Below are positions 45,779-54,447 of a stretch of 64,000 bases of DNA, in pieces (positions within the stretch are counted from its first letter, which is position 1; each line of letters opens with the position of its first letter). The position numbers and the translations under genes were made by a program. The notes under the pieces were generated by a model. The model saw only the letters and a list, made by a program, of their open reading frames with translations. It made no database searches and was not told the DNA's origin. This DNA comes from Croceicoccus gelatinilyticus (GTDB lineage: Bacteria; Pseudomonadota; Alphaproteobacteria; Sphingomonadales; Sphingomonadaceae). The stretch is from assembly GCF_018398395.1 (NCBI RefSeq), contig NZ_JAHCBF010000004.1, positions 310,001-374,000 of the forward strand, written 5' to 3'.

Positions 45779-46042
45779 ATGGACCAAGCCGACGAGATCC
45801 GCCGCCTCGGCGCGCAGAACATCGCGCTGCAGACGCTTGTCATCGGGCTGATGCACGAATTGTCAGGCGCAGGTCAGGGGAAGATCGCCAAGGGCGCGTT
45901 TGAAAAGGCCGATCAGGCGATGGAGATCGCGATCATGGCGATGGGGGAGCGTGCCTCGCCCGAATATGCGCGGCAGGCGATGGAAAGCCTTGAACAGATG
46001 CGCCGCATGGCCTTTCCGCAGCGCCCTGCCGACGGCGAATAA
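45779..46042 (+). CDS. hypothetical protein, 87 residues
   Basis: Soluble, helical, Met-rich: MDQADEIRRLGAQNIALQTL, a short hydrophobic stretch VIGLMHELSGAG, then MEIAIMAMGERASPEYARQA. No cysteine, no signal peptide. I recognise no family. The frame has the codon bias of its neighbours. Confidence 0.6.
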   Translation: MDQADEIRRLGAQNIALQTLVIGLMHELSGAGQGKIAKGAFEKADQAMEIAIMAMGERASPEYARQAMESLEQMRRMAFPQRPADGE

Positions 46043-46056
46043 CCCCGGCCCCTCAC

Positions 46057-46293
46057 TTATCCGATAACGGAGCCGCGTGCGGTGAGGCACTTGCGGGCCA
46101 GCCAGAACAGCACGGCGGCAATGACCAGGCCGAACCAGTGGAACTCGCCCGCGTCGTTACCCGGCGGCAGCGAGAAATAGCCCGCCAGAAAACCGATCGT
46201 GCCAAGGCCGCCTGCGATAAGGCGGTTCACCCCGCGCTCTATCCGCCGCCCGACCTTGCGCCGATACCAGTTCTCGCCAGCTTCATCGTCCAT
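46057..46293 (-). CDS. small hypothetical membrane protein
   Basis: 78 residues with an N-terminal charged segment (MDDEAGENWYRRKVGRRIER) and two hydrophobic helices (LIAGGLGTIGFLAGYFSL and WFGLVIAAVLFWLARKCL). Probably an inner-membrane protein with both ends in the cytoplasm. No family is recognised. It converges with the 45779-46042 gene. Confidence 0.65.
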   Translation of the reverse strand: MDDEAGENWYRRKVGRRIERGVNRLIAGGLGTIGFLAGYFSLPPGNDAGEFHWFGLVIAAVLFWLARKCLTARGSVIG

Positions 46294-46327
46294 GCCGCGA
46301 AGACTATCACGAAGCCGCTACCAAAAG

Positions 46328-46360
46328 GAAAAGCCGCCGGAGCATGTCCGACGGCTTTTC
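46328..46360 (-). terminator. terminator of the second alcohol dehydrogenase gene
   Basis: A 13-bp stem with one mismatch (46328-46341 with 46347-46360), loop GCATG, with A/T-rich base pairs and CCTTTTGG following on the minus strand. Confidence 0.7.
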
Positions 46361-46382
46361 GTTTTCAGGTCTGGTGGCGCGA

Positions 46383-47519
46383 TCAGGCGTCGGCCAGTTC
46401 CTTGCGGCCTGTGACTTCACCGCGTTCGGGCGCATCGATTTCCTTGGCCGAGGACCGGGCTTCCTCGTCCTTTTTCAGGCTGGCCATGTCGATCACGTGG
46501 CGGAAGCGGACATCCTCGCCCTTCATGCGGTCGAAGGCATCGTTGATGTCCTTCATCGCGATCACTTCGATTTCCGGGGCGATTCCGTGCTTTGCGCACA
46601 GGTCCAGCACTTCCTGCGTATCGGCAATGCCGCCGATCAGCGAGCCGGCAACGGTGATGCGGTTCATCACCATCGGACCGGTCTGAAGCCCGTCGAAACC
46701 CATCAGGTTGCCGACGACGATCAGCTTCGTATCCGGCTTCAACAGCGAGACATACGGGTTGAGATCGTGCGGGTAGGGAATGGTCGAGATGATCATGTCG
46801 AGCGACTGTGCCGCGTCCTCGACGACCTTTTCATCGGTCATGTCGATGACATAGTCGGCACCCAGTTCGCGGACCTTGTCCATCTTTTCAGGGCTGTTCG
46901 TGAGCGCGACCGGATGCGCGCCCAGGGCCTTTGCCAGCTGGATCGCCATGTGGCCAAGCCCACCGATGCCTGCAATGCCGATGCTCATGCCCTTTTCCAG
47001 GCCGAAATGCTTCATCGGCTGATACGTCGTGATGCCGGCGCAAAGGATCGGCGCGGCAACTTCGTTGGACAGGGCGTCGGGAATGCGCAGGACGAATTCC
47101 TCGCGCACGACGATGCCGGTGGAATAACCGCCGTACGTGTTGGTCCCATCGGGGATTTTCGGGCCGTTGTAAGTGAGCGTCGCGCTCTTCGGGCCGATGC
47201 AGTACTGCTCGTCACCCTTGTGGCACGGATCGCATTCCTGGCACGAATTGACCATGCAGCCGACGCCGACACGGTCGCCGACCGCAAACTTCTCGACGCC
47301 CTCGCCCACGGCGGTGACGGTACCGGTAATTTCGTGGCCCGGCAGGCAGGGATAGAGGCTGTTGCCCCAGTCGTCGTTCACCTGGTGAATGTCGGAATGG
47401 CAGACGCCGCAGTGCGTGATGTCGATGGCGATCTCGCCGGGGCGGGGATCGACGCGGTCGAAAGTAACGGGGGTAAGATGCGCGCCCTTTTCTTGGGCAG
47501 CGTAGCCATGGACTTTCAT
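46383..47519 (-). CDS. zinc-dependent NAD(P) alcohol dehydrogenase, second copy
   Basis: ATG 47519 has a strong AGGAG site; 378 residues. Catalytic zinc: THCGVCHSDIHQVNDDWGNS and PGHEITGTV; structural zinc: CQECDPCHKGDEQYC; Rossmann GIGGLGHMAIQLAKALGAHP. It is the same CAD/YahK-type family as 18964-20019 and keeps the same motifs, so the two are paralogues. The C-terminal 25 residues are an extra charged tail (SLKKDEEARSSAKEIDAPER). Confidence 0.92.
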   Translation of the reverse strand: MKVHGYAAQEKGAHLTPVTFDRVDPRPGEIAIDITHCGVCHSDIHQVNDDWGNSLYPCLPGHEITGTVTAVGEGVEKFAVGDRVGVGCMVNSCQECDPCHKGDEQYCIGPKSATLTYNGPKIPDGTNTYGGYSTGIVVREEFVLRIPDALSNEVAAPILCAGITTYQPMKHFGLEKGMSIGIAGIGGLGHMAIQLAKALGAHPVALTNSPEKMDKVRELGADYVIDMTDEKVVEDAAQSLDMIISTIPYPHDLNPYVSLLKPDTKLIVVGNLMGFDGLQTGPMVMNRITVAGSLIGGIADTQEVLDLCAKHGIAPEIEVIAMKDINDAFDRMKGEDVRFRHVIDMASLKKDEEARSSAKEIDAPERGEVTGRKELADA

Positions 47520-47608
47520 GATTGCTCCTTGTGGATTGGATTTACCTGACCAACCCACGGGCGCACATCGCTTTCCACCTCTTGTCGCTGCAGTGCAGCA
47601 TTCCAACG

Positions 47609-47644
47609 AAAAAAGGCCGCCGATCGCAGGGACCGGCGGCCTTT
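47609..47644 (-). terminator. intrinsic terminator of gcrA
   Basis: On the minus strand an 11-bp perfect stem (47644-47634 with 47622-47612) is followed by six T (the A-run 47609-47614). Confidence 0.88.
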
Positions 47645-47664
47645 CGGTGTTGTTTTTGGCTGAT

Positions 47665-48333
47665 TTAGCGAACGCGCGGGCCGCCAAACGGCAGCGGCGG
47701 AGGCGGACGGCGCGCACCGCGGGGCAGCTGTGCCTGATACGCGCGGCCACAATGTTCGACGCAGTACGGGAAGCCGGGGTTCACCGCCTCACCACAGAAG
47801 TGGAAATCGGGTTCGCCCGGATGGCCCATCGGCCAGCGGCAGATGCGGTCGCTGAGGTCGAGCAGCGAAGTCTTGTCCGCGATCTCCGGGCTCGGCTTTG
47901 CGGGCACGAGGCGGCGCGGCGGCGCGGGCGGGATCGGCGGCTGCTGATCGCCGGGGCCCTGACGCAGGAAGCCGCCGGGGCCGACCGAGACGATGCGCGG
48001 CTGGTTGCTGCTCGGCTGGGCCTGCGGCGTGGGCGTGGCGGCCTGTGCCGGTGCAGCCGGACGCGGCGCGGGCACAGGCGGTGCCGCAGGCTTGGGCGCT
48101 GCGGCCTCTACCTTGGGTTTCGCCTCTGCCTTGGGCTTCGGCTTGGGGGCGGCCTTGGCCTTGGCGGGCTTTTCCTTCACCGGCGAAGGGCGCGCCTTGA
48201 GGCCAAGGCGGTGCGCCTTGCCGATCACGGCATTGCGGCTGACGCCGCCCAGTTCTTCCGCGATCTGGCTGGCAGTCGATCCGCTTTCCCACATCTTGGT
48301 CAGCTTCTCGATCCGTTCTTCGGTCCAGCTCAT
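47665..48333 (-). CDS. gcrA: GcrA-family cell cycle regulator
   Basis: ATG 48333 gives 222 residues. The N-terminal DNA-binding domain reads MSWTEERIEKLTKMWESGST, then SQIAEELGGVSRNAVIGKAH, the GcrA signature. A Pro/Ala/Lys-rich linker of about 90 residues follows. The C-terminal domain has ICRWPMGHPGEPDFHFCGEA and NPGFPYCVEHCGRAY. GcrA binds sigma-70 RNA polymerase and activates promoters in step with DNA methylation in alphaproteobacteria. Confidence 0.94.
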   Translation of the reverse strand: MSWTEERIEKLTKMWESGSTASQIAEELGGVSRNAVIGKAHRLGLKARPSPVKEKPAKAKAAPKPKPKAEAKPKVEAAAPKPAAPPVPAPRPAAPAQAATPTPQAQPSSNQPRIVSVGPGGFLRQGPGDQQPPIPPAPPRRLVPAKPSPEIADKTSLLDLSDRICRWPMGHPGEPDFHFCGEAVNPGFPYCVEHCGRAYQAQLPRGARRPPPPLPFGGPRVR

Positions 48334-48436
48334 GCTTACTCCGTAAAAAATACCGTTCCCTCGGCACCAGTGCCGCACGCATCGATGCGCAGCTCGCTTG
48401 CCTTCAGGAAGTCCTGCCGGTAACCGCTGGCGTCAC

Positions 48437-49291
48437 ATGACCCAGACAAGCCCCCACGAAAACCAGAAGATCGACTTCAGCCCGCCGGGACAGCCTGTCA
48501 TGGGCCGGGTCAACCGGCTGGGGCTGTGGACTCTCTATATGAAAGAGGTGCGCCGCTTCTTCAAGGTGCAGCTTCAGACGATTTGGGCCCCTGCGATCAC
48601 CACTTTGCTGTTTTTGGTGATCTTCACGATCGCAATGGGCCGCGCGGACCGCGAAATCCTTGGCGTGAACTTCGCCACGTTCGTCGCGCCGGGCCTGATT
48701 GTGATGGGCATGATGCAGAATGCCTTCGCCAATGCCAGCTTCTCGCTGCTGGGCGGCAAGATCCAGGGCACGATCATCGATTACCTGATGCCGCCGCTGT
48801 CGAACTTCGAAATGCTGGTCGGCCTTGTCGGGGCGGCGATGACCCGCGCGGTGCTGGTCGGGCTGGCGGTGGGGCTGGCAATGATGCTTTACCCCGGTGT
48901 CGATCTGTCGATGGCGCACCCTTGGGCGGTGGTCTGGTTTGGGTTGATGGGCGCGATGATGCTCTCGTTCCTTGGCGTGCTGACCTCGATCTGGGCGGAA
49001 AAGTTCGATCACAACGCGGCGGTGACCAATTTCGTCGTCGCCCCGCTCGCGCTGCTGTCGGGTACGTTCTACGTGATCGACAACCTTGCGCCGTTCTTCC
49101 AGTCGATCAGCCGGTTGAACCCGTTCTTCTACGTGATCTCGGGCTTCCGCTTCGGGTTCCTGGGGCAGAGCGACATCGGCGATACCAACATGGCGGTCCT
49201 GCACGGGGCGCTCGGCCTTGGCGTGCTGAACGTCGTGCTCGGGCTGTTTACCTATTTCGTCCTGCGCTCAGGCTGGAAGCTGCGCAGTTGA
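48437..49291 (+). CDS. ABC-2 type transporter permease
   Basis: ATG 48437 gives 284 residues with six helices; MKEVRRFFKVQLQTIWAPAI and the loop LMPPLSNFEMLVGLVGAAMT match ABC-2 (DrrB/NodJ-like) permeases. No ATPase gene is next to it, so its partner lies elsewhere. It would export a lipid- or drug-like substrate. The 3' end overlaps the convergent 49248-49901 gene by 44 nt. Confidence 0.9.
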   Translation: MTQTSPHENQKIDFSPPGQPVMGRVNRLGLWTLYMKEVRRFFKVQLQTIWAPAITTLLFLVIFTIAMGRADREILGVNFATFVAPGLIVMGMMQNAFANASFSLLGGKIQGTIIDYLMPPLSNFEMLVGLVGAAMTRAVLVGLAVGLAMMLYPGVDLSMAHPWAVVWFGLMGAMMLSFLGVLTSIWAEKFDHNAAVTNFVVAPLALLSGTFYVIDNLAPFFQSISRLNPFFYVISGFRFGFLGQSDIGDTNMAVLHGALGLGVLNVVLGLFTYFVLRSGWKLRS

Positions 49292-49901
49292 GCCGCATTT
49301 CCTCGGCCGCCCGCACGGCGGAGCGGATCGAGGGCAAATGGCGGATCGTCATCATCTGAACGCCTTCACGCTCGGCGTGATGCGCGCGGCGGGCTTTCCG
49401 ATCGTCCGGTTGTTCGTAGCTGACCAGCAGCGTTCCGCTCCCGTCGAACTTGGTCCTGTGGTTGATGTTCTTCACCCATTCGCCCGGTATCACGCGTAGC
49501 GAGGCCTTCCACCCGCCGACGACACGCAAGATGCGGCGATCGGTCACGGCATTGAGCGTGCGTCCCGGCACCGTCATGGCAAGGAAGGGCGAGACCATCA
49601 TGACAAGGCCGACGATAACGAAAGGCACGCCGAACAGCGGGAACAGCTTCGCCGCGATCAGCATGCCGCCTTCATCGGGCGCGGAGGTCTGCGACAGTCT
49701 CCACGTCATAAACACCCAGAACATCGAGAACGCCGTCCAGGGAATGGCGAATAGCCAGATGAAGAAGGCCTTGTAGTCGACGCTAACTGTCGGGCGCCCT
49801 TTCCAGAGCACGCGTTCACCCGGCTCCAGAACGCTGCGCAGGGCCGAATCGAGGCTGTCGGCCCCGTATCCCTTGATCTGGCGAAAGGTCTCGCTTGCCA
49901 T
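49248..49901 (-). CDS. PH-like membrane protein, hypothetical
   Basis: 217 residues. GERVLWKGRPTVSVDYKAFF begins a typical bacterial PH-domain-like protein; helices at about 47-67 and 89-111 are followed by NAVTDRRILRVVGGWKASLR. The usual PH-type motif T-RRI is present. Family function is unknown. It overlaps the ABC permease gene tail to tail. Confidence 0.75.
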   Translation of the reverse strand: MASETFRQIKGYGADSLDSALRSVLEPGERVLWKGRPTVSVDYKAFFIWLFAIPWTAFSMFWVFMTWRLSQTSAPDEGGMLIAAKLFPLFGVPFVIVGLVMMVSPFLAMTVPGRTLNAVTDRRILRVVGGWKASLRVIPGEWVKNINHRTKFDGSGTLLVSYEQPDDRKARRAHHAEREGVQMMTIRHLPSIRSAVRAAEEMRLNCAASSLSAGRNR

Positions 49902-49957
49902 CGGGGGCGAGGCCTAGGGCGAAAGCCTTAAGAAACCTGCCCCGATGCACATGGGCG

Positions 49958-50392
49958 TCAGTGTTTCAGGCTGCGATGGAGGGCGTAGCGGCCCTCGATT
50001 TCCTCGAAGTCGCCGAAGACAAGGTCGATCGACGGATGGTCGACCGGCCCTGCATCGCCATCGATGATCAGGTTCTGCTGGCTGACGTAGGCGACGTAGG
50101 TCGAATCATCGTTTTCGGCAAAGAGGTGGTAGAACGGCTGTTCGCGCGCAGGTCGATTGCCGGCGGGGATGGATTCGTACCATTCCTCGCTATTCGCAAA
50201 GACGGGATCGATGTCGAAGATGACGCCGCGGAAGTCGTGTTGCCGGTGGCGGACGACATCGCCGATGGCGAAGCGGGCTTCGGCAACCGATGGGGCAGAA
50301 ACCGCGCGTCCCGCCTGAGGCGAGAAGTAGGTCGATCGATCGCCCCGGGCGTCCTTGCCAGTATGGGGCTGGCTACGGAAAAATGCGGTCAT
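49958..50392 (-). CDS. hspQ: heat shock protein HspQ
   Basis: ATG 50392 gives 144 residues; the frame is open to 50500. The YccV/HspQ domain begins at about residue 40: ARFAIGDVVRHRQHDFRGVI, then QPFYHLFAENDDSTYVAYVS and QQNLI. An N-terminal extension of about 38 residues is variable. In E. coli HspQ binds hemimethylated DNA and stimulates Lon. Confidence 0.92.
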   Translation of the reverse strand: MTAFFRSQPHTGKDARGDRSTYFSPQAGRAVSAPSVAEARFAIGDVVRHRQHDFRGVIFDIDPVFANSEEWYESIPAGNRPAREQPFYHLFAENDDSTYVAYVSQQNLIIDGDAGPVDHPSIDLVFGDFEEIEGRYALHRSLKH

Positions 50393-50563
50393 AGGCTGAA
50401 ATATATGGTTGATGGCCGCTTCAAACAACCGCCCGGCCGCATCCTGTGAACAGCTACGCGCAAAAAGCGTCGTTTTGCCCCTTGGCAAGCCGCGATCCAT
50501 CGGCTAACCGCCCGGCTTCGTTCGACCCGAGGGGCTTTGGCTCCTACGCGAACCTCGATGAGC

Positions 50564-50653
<90 letters not shown>

Positions 50654-50712
50654 TTCATCCCCTTCCTTCGAAATCGTGATCAGGCCGCAGCCGTGATAGG
50701 CCGTCGGCCATC

Positions 50713-51240
50713 GTGACTCGCAAGTCTTCCTTTCCGCCCGTCGTCCGGGCCGATACTCGATTGCTGCTGCTCGGCAGCCTGCCGGGGGAGGCTTCGCTTC
50801 GCGCAGCGCGGTACTATGCCCATCCGCAAAACCGGTTCTGGCATCTCGTGGGCGCTGTCATCGGCGTCGACTTGCCCGCACTGGATTATGATGCGCGGCT
50901 TGGCGTGCTGCTCGATCACCGCATCGGGTTGTGGGACGTGGTCAAAAGCGGCCGGCGCGAGGGCAGCCTTGATGCGGCGCTGCGTGAGGTAGAGGGCAAT
51001 CCTCTTGCCGAACTGGTCCAAAACCTGCCCGATTTGGCCGCGATCGGCTTCAACGGGGGCACCGCAGCGCACATCGGCAGGCGTCTGGTCGGGGCCGGAA
51101 CGCCCCTCACAATGATCGATCTTCCGTCAAGCAGCCCCGCCTTTGCCGCGATGAGCCTTGCGGAAAAGACGGCAAGGTGGCTTGCGCTTCGCCCGTTTCT
51201 GACCGAGCGCAAGGACAGCAACCGCGAAACCGGCGCATGA
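50713..51240 (+). CDS. DNA-deoxyinosine glycosylase (uracil-DNA glycosylase superfamily)
   Basis: GTG 50713 gives 175 residues. [20 protein letters not shown], then [15 protein letters not shown], is the motif A region of this branch of the UDG superfamily; [20 protein letters not shown] follows, and [16 protein letters not shown] is motif C-like. The family removes hypoxanthine or related lesions from DNA. It begins 60 nt after the tRNA. Confidence 0.88.
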   Translation: MTRKSSFPPVVRADTRLLLLGSLPGEASLRAARYYAHPQNRFWHLVGAVIGVDLPALDYDARLGVLLDHRIGLWDVVKSGRREGSLDAALREVEGNPLAELVQNLPDLAAIGFNGGTAAHIGRRLVGAGTPLTMIDLPSSSPAFAAMSLAEKTARWLALRPFLTERKDSNRETGA

Positions 51241-51281
51241 CCGGTTCGTGGCCATGGGAAAGACAGACAAGGATCAAGCAC

Positions 51282-51440
51282 GTGAGCGACGACAAGAACT
51301 GGACCGGAAAGGCCGCCATGGCCGGTGCCGCGATCGGGTCCGCCGCGCTGACCGCCGCGCTTCTCTATGCCTCGCGCCGCAAGGAACGGGCCGAAAAGAA
51401 GAAGGCAAAGCCCGCCGCAGAAACGCCCGAGACCGACTGA
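51282..51440 (+). CDS. small hypothetical membrane protein
   Basis: GTG 51282 has an AAGGA site; 52 residues. One helix ([20 protein letters not shown]) and a basic, Lys/Ala-rich tail ([20 protein letters not shown]). It lies 41 nt after the glycosylase gene and 71 nt before leuD. Likely real because of the ribosome binding site and composition; no family recognised. Confidence 0.6.
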   Translation: MSDDKNWTGKAAMAGAAIGSAALTAALLYASRRKERAEKKKAKPAAETPETD

Positions 51441-51511
51441 GCGCCGATTCCCGCCCACATTCGGGCAGATTCGTGTTGAGGCGCAGGGCCGCTTCATCTA
51501 GGCGAAAGTCC

Positions 51512-52108
51512 ATGGAACCGATCCGCGAAATCGAGGGCCGCGCCATCCCTTATGGTGCGAAGAACGTCGACACCGACGTTATCATCCCGGCTCACTGGCT
51601 GAAGACCATCACGCGCGAAGGCCTTGGCAAAGGCGCGTTCGAAACGGTGCGCCAGGACCCTGATAATATCTTCGATTCCGAACGGTACAAAGGCGCGCCG
51701 ATCCTGATCGCGGGCGACAACTTCGGCTGCGGGTCCAGCCGTGAACACGCCGCCTGGGCCTTGCTCGACATGGGCGTGAAGGCCGTGATCGCGCCGAGCT
51801 TTTCCGATATCTTTTCGGGCAACGCTTTCAAGAACGGCATCCTCACCGTCGTCCTGCCGCAGGACAAGGTGGACCGCCTACTCGAAGTCGCCGCGGAAGA
51901 AGACATCGCGATCGACCTTGAGCACCAGACGGTGACGACCCCGTTCCAGGACCGGTTCGAGTTCGAGATCGACCCGTTTCGCAAGCATTGCCTTCTCGAA
52001 GGGCTCGACGAAGTCGGCCTGACGATGACCCGCGGCGACGCGATCGCAGCCTACGAGGCGAAGACCGCGTCCGCCCTTCCGTTTCTTTCCGGGCCGCGTG
52101 CAGCCTGA
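51512..52108 (+). CDS. leuD: 3-isopropylmalate dehydratase small subunit
   Basis: ATG 51512 gives 198 residues. [40 protein letters not shown] and [20 protein letters not shown] are the swivel-domain motifs of LeuD. It completes the isomerase with LeuC, which is encoded about 28 kb away. No other leu gene is next to it. Confidence 0.97.
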   Translation: MEPIREIEGRAIPYGAKNVDTDVIIPAHWLKTITREGLGKGAFETVRQDPDNIFDSERYKGAPILIAGDNFGCGSSREHAAWALLDMGVKAVIAPSFSDIFSGNAFKNGILTVVLPQDKVDRLLEVAAEEDIAIDLEHQTVTTPFQDRFEFEIDPFRKHCLLEGLDEVGLTMTRGDAIAAYEAKTASALPFLSGPRAA

Positions 52109-52129
52109 TCTGTTTCAAAGGGAACTGTC

Positions 52130-52453
52130 ATGACCGATTTCAATGACCGCGAACGCGCCGAGGAAGCCAAGTTCGCTTTCGACGAGGAAACCCTGTTCCG
52201 CATCACCGCGCGCCGCAACCGGCTGGTGGGCGAATGGGCCGCGGCCAAGATGGGCCTGAACGAGGCCGAGACCGAAGCCTATCGCAAGGCGGTGGTACAG
52301 GCCGACTTCGAAGAAGCCGGTGACGAAGACGTGATCCGCAAACTGCTGGGCGACATGACCGCAGCGGGCCTCGACGTCGACGACGCCACCGTGCGTGCCG
52401 CGCTTGAAGAAAAGATGGTCGAGGCACGCCGCCAGTACCTCGGCGAAGTCTGA
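52130..52453 (+). CDS. DUF1476 protein, F1-ATPase inhibitor zeta-subunit type
   Basis: 107 residues matching DUF1476 over the full length: MTDFNDRERAEEAKFAFDEE, RITARRNRLVGEWAAAKMGL, YRKAVVQADFEEAGDEDVIR and ALEEKMVEARRQYL. In Paracoccus this family is the zeta subunit that inhibits ATP hydrolysis by F1-ATPase. It is typical of alphaproteobacteria. 21 nt after leuD. Confidence 0.92.
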   Translation: MTDFNDRERAEEAKFAFDEETLFRITARRNRLVGEWAAAKMGLNEAETEAYRKAVVQADFEEAGDEDVIRKLLGDMTAAGLDVDDATVRAALEEKMVEARRQYLGEV

Positions 52454-52526
52454 TCTCTCGCCTCTTACCGGGGCTGTAAGAAATACCGACAGTGCGTCCA
52501 CCTGGGGCGCGAAAGGCAAGTTCATC

Positions 52527-52760
52527 ATGGCAATGCAGGCCAGCGAGATCGAATCCATGATCCGCGCCGCCCTTCCCGATGCCGAGGTCACGATTACCGA
52601 CCTTGCTGGCGACGGGGACCACTATGCCGCGCACGTCGTATCGCCCAGTTTTGCGGGCATGACGCGCGTTGCGCAGCACAAGGCGGTGTACGAGGCGCTG
52701 GGCGGCCGCATGGGCGGGGAACTGCACGCCTTGCAACTTACGACATCGGTTCCCAAGTGA
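52527..52760 (+). CDS. BolA family protein
   Basis: 77 residues. LPDAEVTITDLAGDGDHYAA, HVVSPSFAGMTRVAQHKAVY and GGELHALQLTT match the BolA class II helix-turn fold, with the conserved His in H-K-VY. It acts with monothiol glutaredoxin in Fe-S handling. grxD follows 34 nt later, the usual pair. Confidence 0.94.
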   Translation: MAMQASEIESMIRAALPDAEVTITDLAGDGDHYAAHVVSPSFAGMTRVAQHKAVYEALGGRMGGELHALQLTTSVPK

Positions 52761-52794
52761 ACTGCACGAAATTCTTCACGGGAAACTGAATTAC

Positions 52795-53124
52795 ATGTCC
52801 GACGTAAACGACCGCATCCAGGATATCGTCCAGGCCGACGACGTCGTGCTCTTCATGAAGGGCACCCCCCTCTTCCCGCAATGCGGCTTTTCCAGCCGCG
52901 CGGTGGCGATCCTTGATCACTGCGGCGTCGCCTTCGGTTCGGTCGACGTGCTGCAGGACATGGAAATCCGTCAGGGAATCAAGTCGTTCTCCGACTGGCC
53001 GACCATTCCGCAGCTTTACGTGAAGGGCGAATTCGTCGGCGGCAGCGACATCATGATGGAGATGTTCGAGGCAGGTGAACTGCAGCAGCTGATGGACGAA
53101 AAGCAGGTCGCAAAGGCGGATTGA
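52795..53124 (+). CDS. grxD: monothiol glutaredoxin, Grx4 type
   Basis: 109 residues. The CGFS active site lies in KGTPLFPQCGFSSRAVAILD; WPTIPQLYVKGEFVGGSDIM is the cis-Pro and glutathione-binding segment. It carries Fe-S clusters bridged with glutathione and partners with BolA. A long perfect palindrome at 53249-53270 with T follows as terminator. Confidence 0.97.
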   Translation: MSDVNDRIQDIVQADDVVLFMKGTPLFPQCGFSSRAVAILDHCGVAFGSVDVLQDMEIRQGIKSFSDWPTIPQLYVKGEFVGGSDIMMEMFEAGELQQLMDEKQVAKAD

Positions 53125-53248
53125 TCGTGGCGCTCCGGCCTGTCCCGTTTGCTCGCGGGGCTGTCGGAGACCAGTACGACAACCCCGCGTGTTCTGAGTT
53201 TCTTTCGGGTGCGCAGGATATTTTGCACGAAGCGTGCCAAGTGATGCG

Positions 53249-53272
53249 AAACCGCGGAATTCCGCGGTTTTT
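53249..53272 (+). terminator. terminator after bolA-grxD
   Basis: A 22-bp perfect palindrome (53249-53270) of an A3, CCGCGG, AATT, CCGCGG, T3 pattern is followed by two more T. It can terminate on both strands. Confidence 0.75.
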
Positions 53273-53320
53273 GCATATGGGCGGCCCGCGCCTGAAACCG
53301 CAGTTGTCAAGAATCCCGAC

Positions 53321-54085
53321 ATGACCGGACCTGAAGACCTCTCCCCTGGTATTCCGGCATCGACCCTGATCGCGTTTCGCAACGGATCTGACGGGACGGA
53401 AATCCTGATGATCCGCCGCTCCCAGAAGCTGGTCTTCGGCGGCGGGGCTGCGGTTTTCCCCGGTGGCCGCGTCGATCCTGCCGACCGCGATCTGGCCGCT
53501 GGCATGGCGGGCGATGCCGAATGGAACGTCGCCCGCGTTGCCGCCGTGCGTGAAACGCTGGAAGAAACAGGCCTGCTGGTCGGTGTCGATGGCCCCGTCG
53601 ATGCCGCACAGGCGGTTCAGGCGCGAGCAGACTTGTGCGCGGGGAAATCCTTTGCCGATGTGCTGGACAGCCTTGGCCTTTGCATTGATGCCGACGCTCT
53701 TGTCCCCTTCGCCCGCTGGTTTCCGCCGCAGAACATACCGCGCCGGTTCGATACCCGTTTCCTGATCGCCGATCTGGGTACCGGCGCAGTCGATCTGTCG
53801 GCCGACGGGTCGGAGACGACCGAGCATTTCTGGATCACGCCAGAGGCCATGCTGGCGAGGCAGGACAGCGACGAGGAACACCTGATGTTTCCCACCCGCA
53901 TGAACCTGATGCGCGTGGCGGCACTGGGCTCGTTCGAAAATGCGCGGGAACAGGCGCTGGCCATTCCGCCGCGCACGATCATGCCGGAGCTGGAGGCGCG
54001 GGACGGGGACCGTTTCCTCGTCATGCCCGAAGGCTACGGCTATCCGCGTTTCGAGCAGGCGGTCAGCACGATGCGCCGCTACTGA
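53321..54085 (+). CDS. NUDIX hydrolase
   Basis: ATG 53321 gives 254 residues. A Nudix domain with FPGGRVDPADRD and the Nudix helix VAAVRETLEETGLLVG; the gap between the GG and RET-EET is longer than in the classic box, as in the NUDT7/8/19-like large group. The C-terminal part LMFPTRMNLMRVAALGSFEN is typical of this branch, which acts on CoA or other nucleoside diphosphate derivatives. The substrate is unknown. Confidence 0.88.
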   Translation: MTGPEDLSPGIPASTLIAFRNGSDGTEILMIRRSQKLVFGGGAAVFPGGRVDPADRDLAAGMAGDAEWNVARVAAVRETLEETGLLVGVDGPVDAAQAVQARADLCAGKSFADVLDSLGLCIDADALVPFARWFPPQNIPRRFDTRFLIADLGTGAVDLSADGSETTEHFWITPEAMLARQDSDEEHLMFPTRMNLMRVAALGSFENAREQALAIPPRTIMPELEARDGDRFLVMPEGYGYPRFEQAVSTMRRY

Positions 54086-54103
54086 CGACAGCGCCGATTA
54101 CGC

Positions 54104-54137
54104 AAAAAAAGGCGCGGGAGCATTGTGCCCCCGCGCC
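54104..54137 (-). terminator. terminator for the aceA transcription unit
   Basis: On the minus strand an 8-bp GC stem (54137-54130 with 54118-54111) is followed by seven T (A-run 54104-54110). It ends the aceA plus small-gene unit, and the hairpin is also met by the convergent NUDIX transcript. Confidence 0.85.
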
Positions 54138-54196
54138 GTTCGGAGTTTCGCGACCCTCTCCCTCAAGCGGGCCGCGTTGTGTTCTATTCTGACCGT

Positions 54197-54367
54197 TCAG
54201 CCGGCGCGGCCGAGACGGTGGAGAAGGTTGGCATACCGGTTCGCCTCTGCCGGATCTTCGCAGGTCCGGGCGTAGTGGGCGACGGCAGTCTTCAGCATCG
54301 GGAAGTCCGCGTTGCTGAAGATTGCACGGGGACGCTGTTCGGGACGGGTCGTTTCTTCGGTGCTCAT
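54197..54367 (-). CDS. small hypothetical protein downstream of aceA
   Basis: 56 residues from ATG 54367, which has a strong AAGGAG site. MSTEETTRPEQRPRAIFSNA, DFPMLKTAVAHYARTCEDPA and EANRYANLLHRLG suggest a small soluble helical protein. I recognise no named family. It is the second gene of the aceA transcript (80 nt after the aceA stop), followed by a terminator. Confidence 0.75.
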   Translation of the reverse strand: MSTEETTRPEQRPRAIFSNADFPMLKTAVAHYARTCEDPAEANRYANLLHRLGRAG

Positions 54368-54447
54368 GTCATTTGCTCCTTGGATCTGCCGCCCTTCAAG
54401 CGGCCATTCAGTTCTGCACTCTCATCTGGTTTCCGGTTTGCGGCGCG

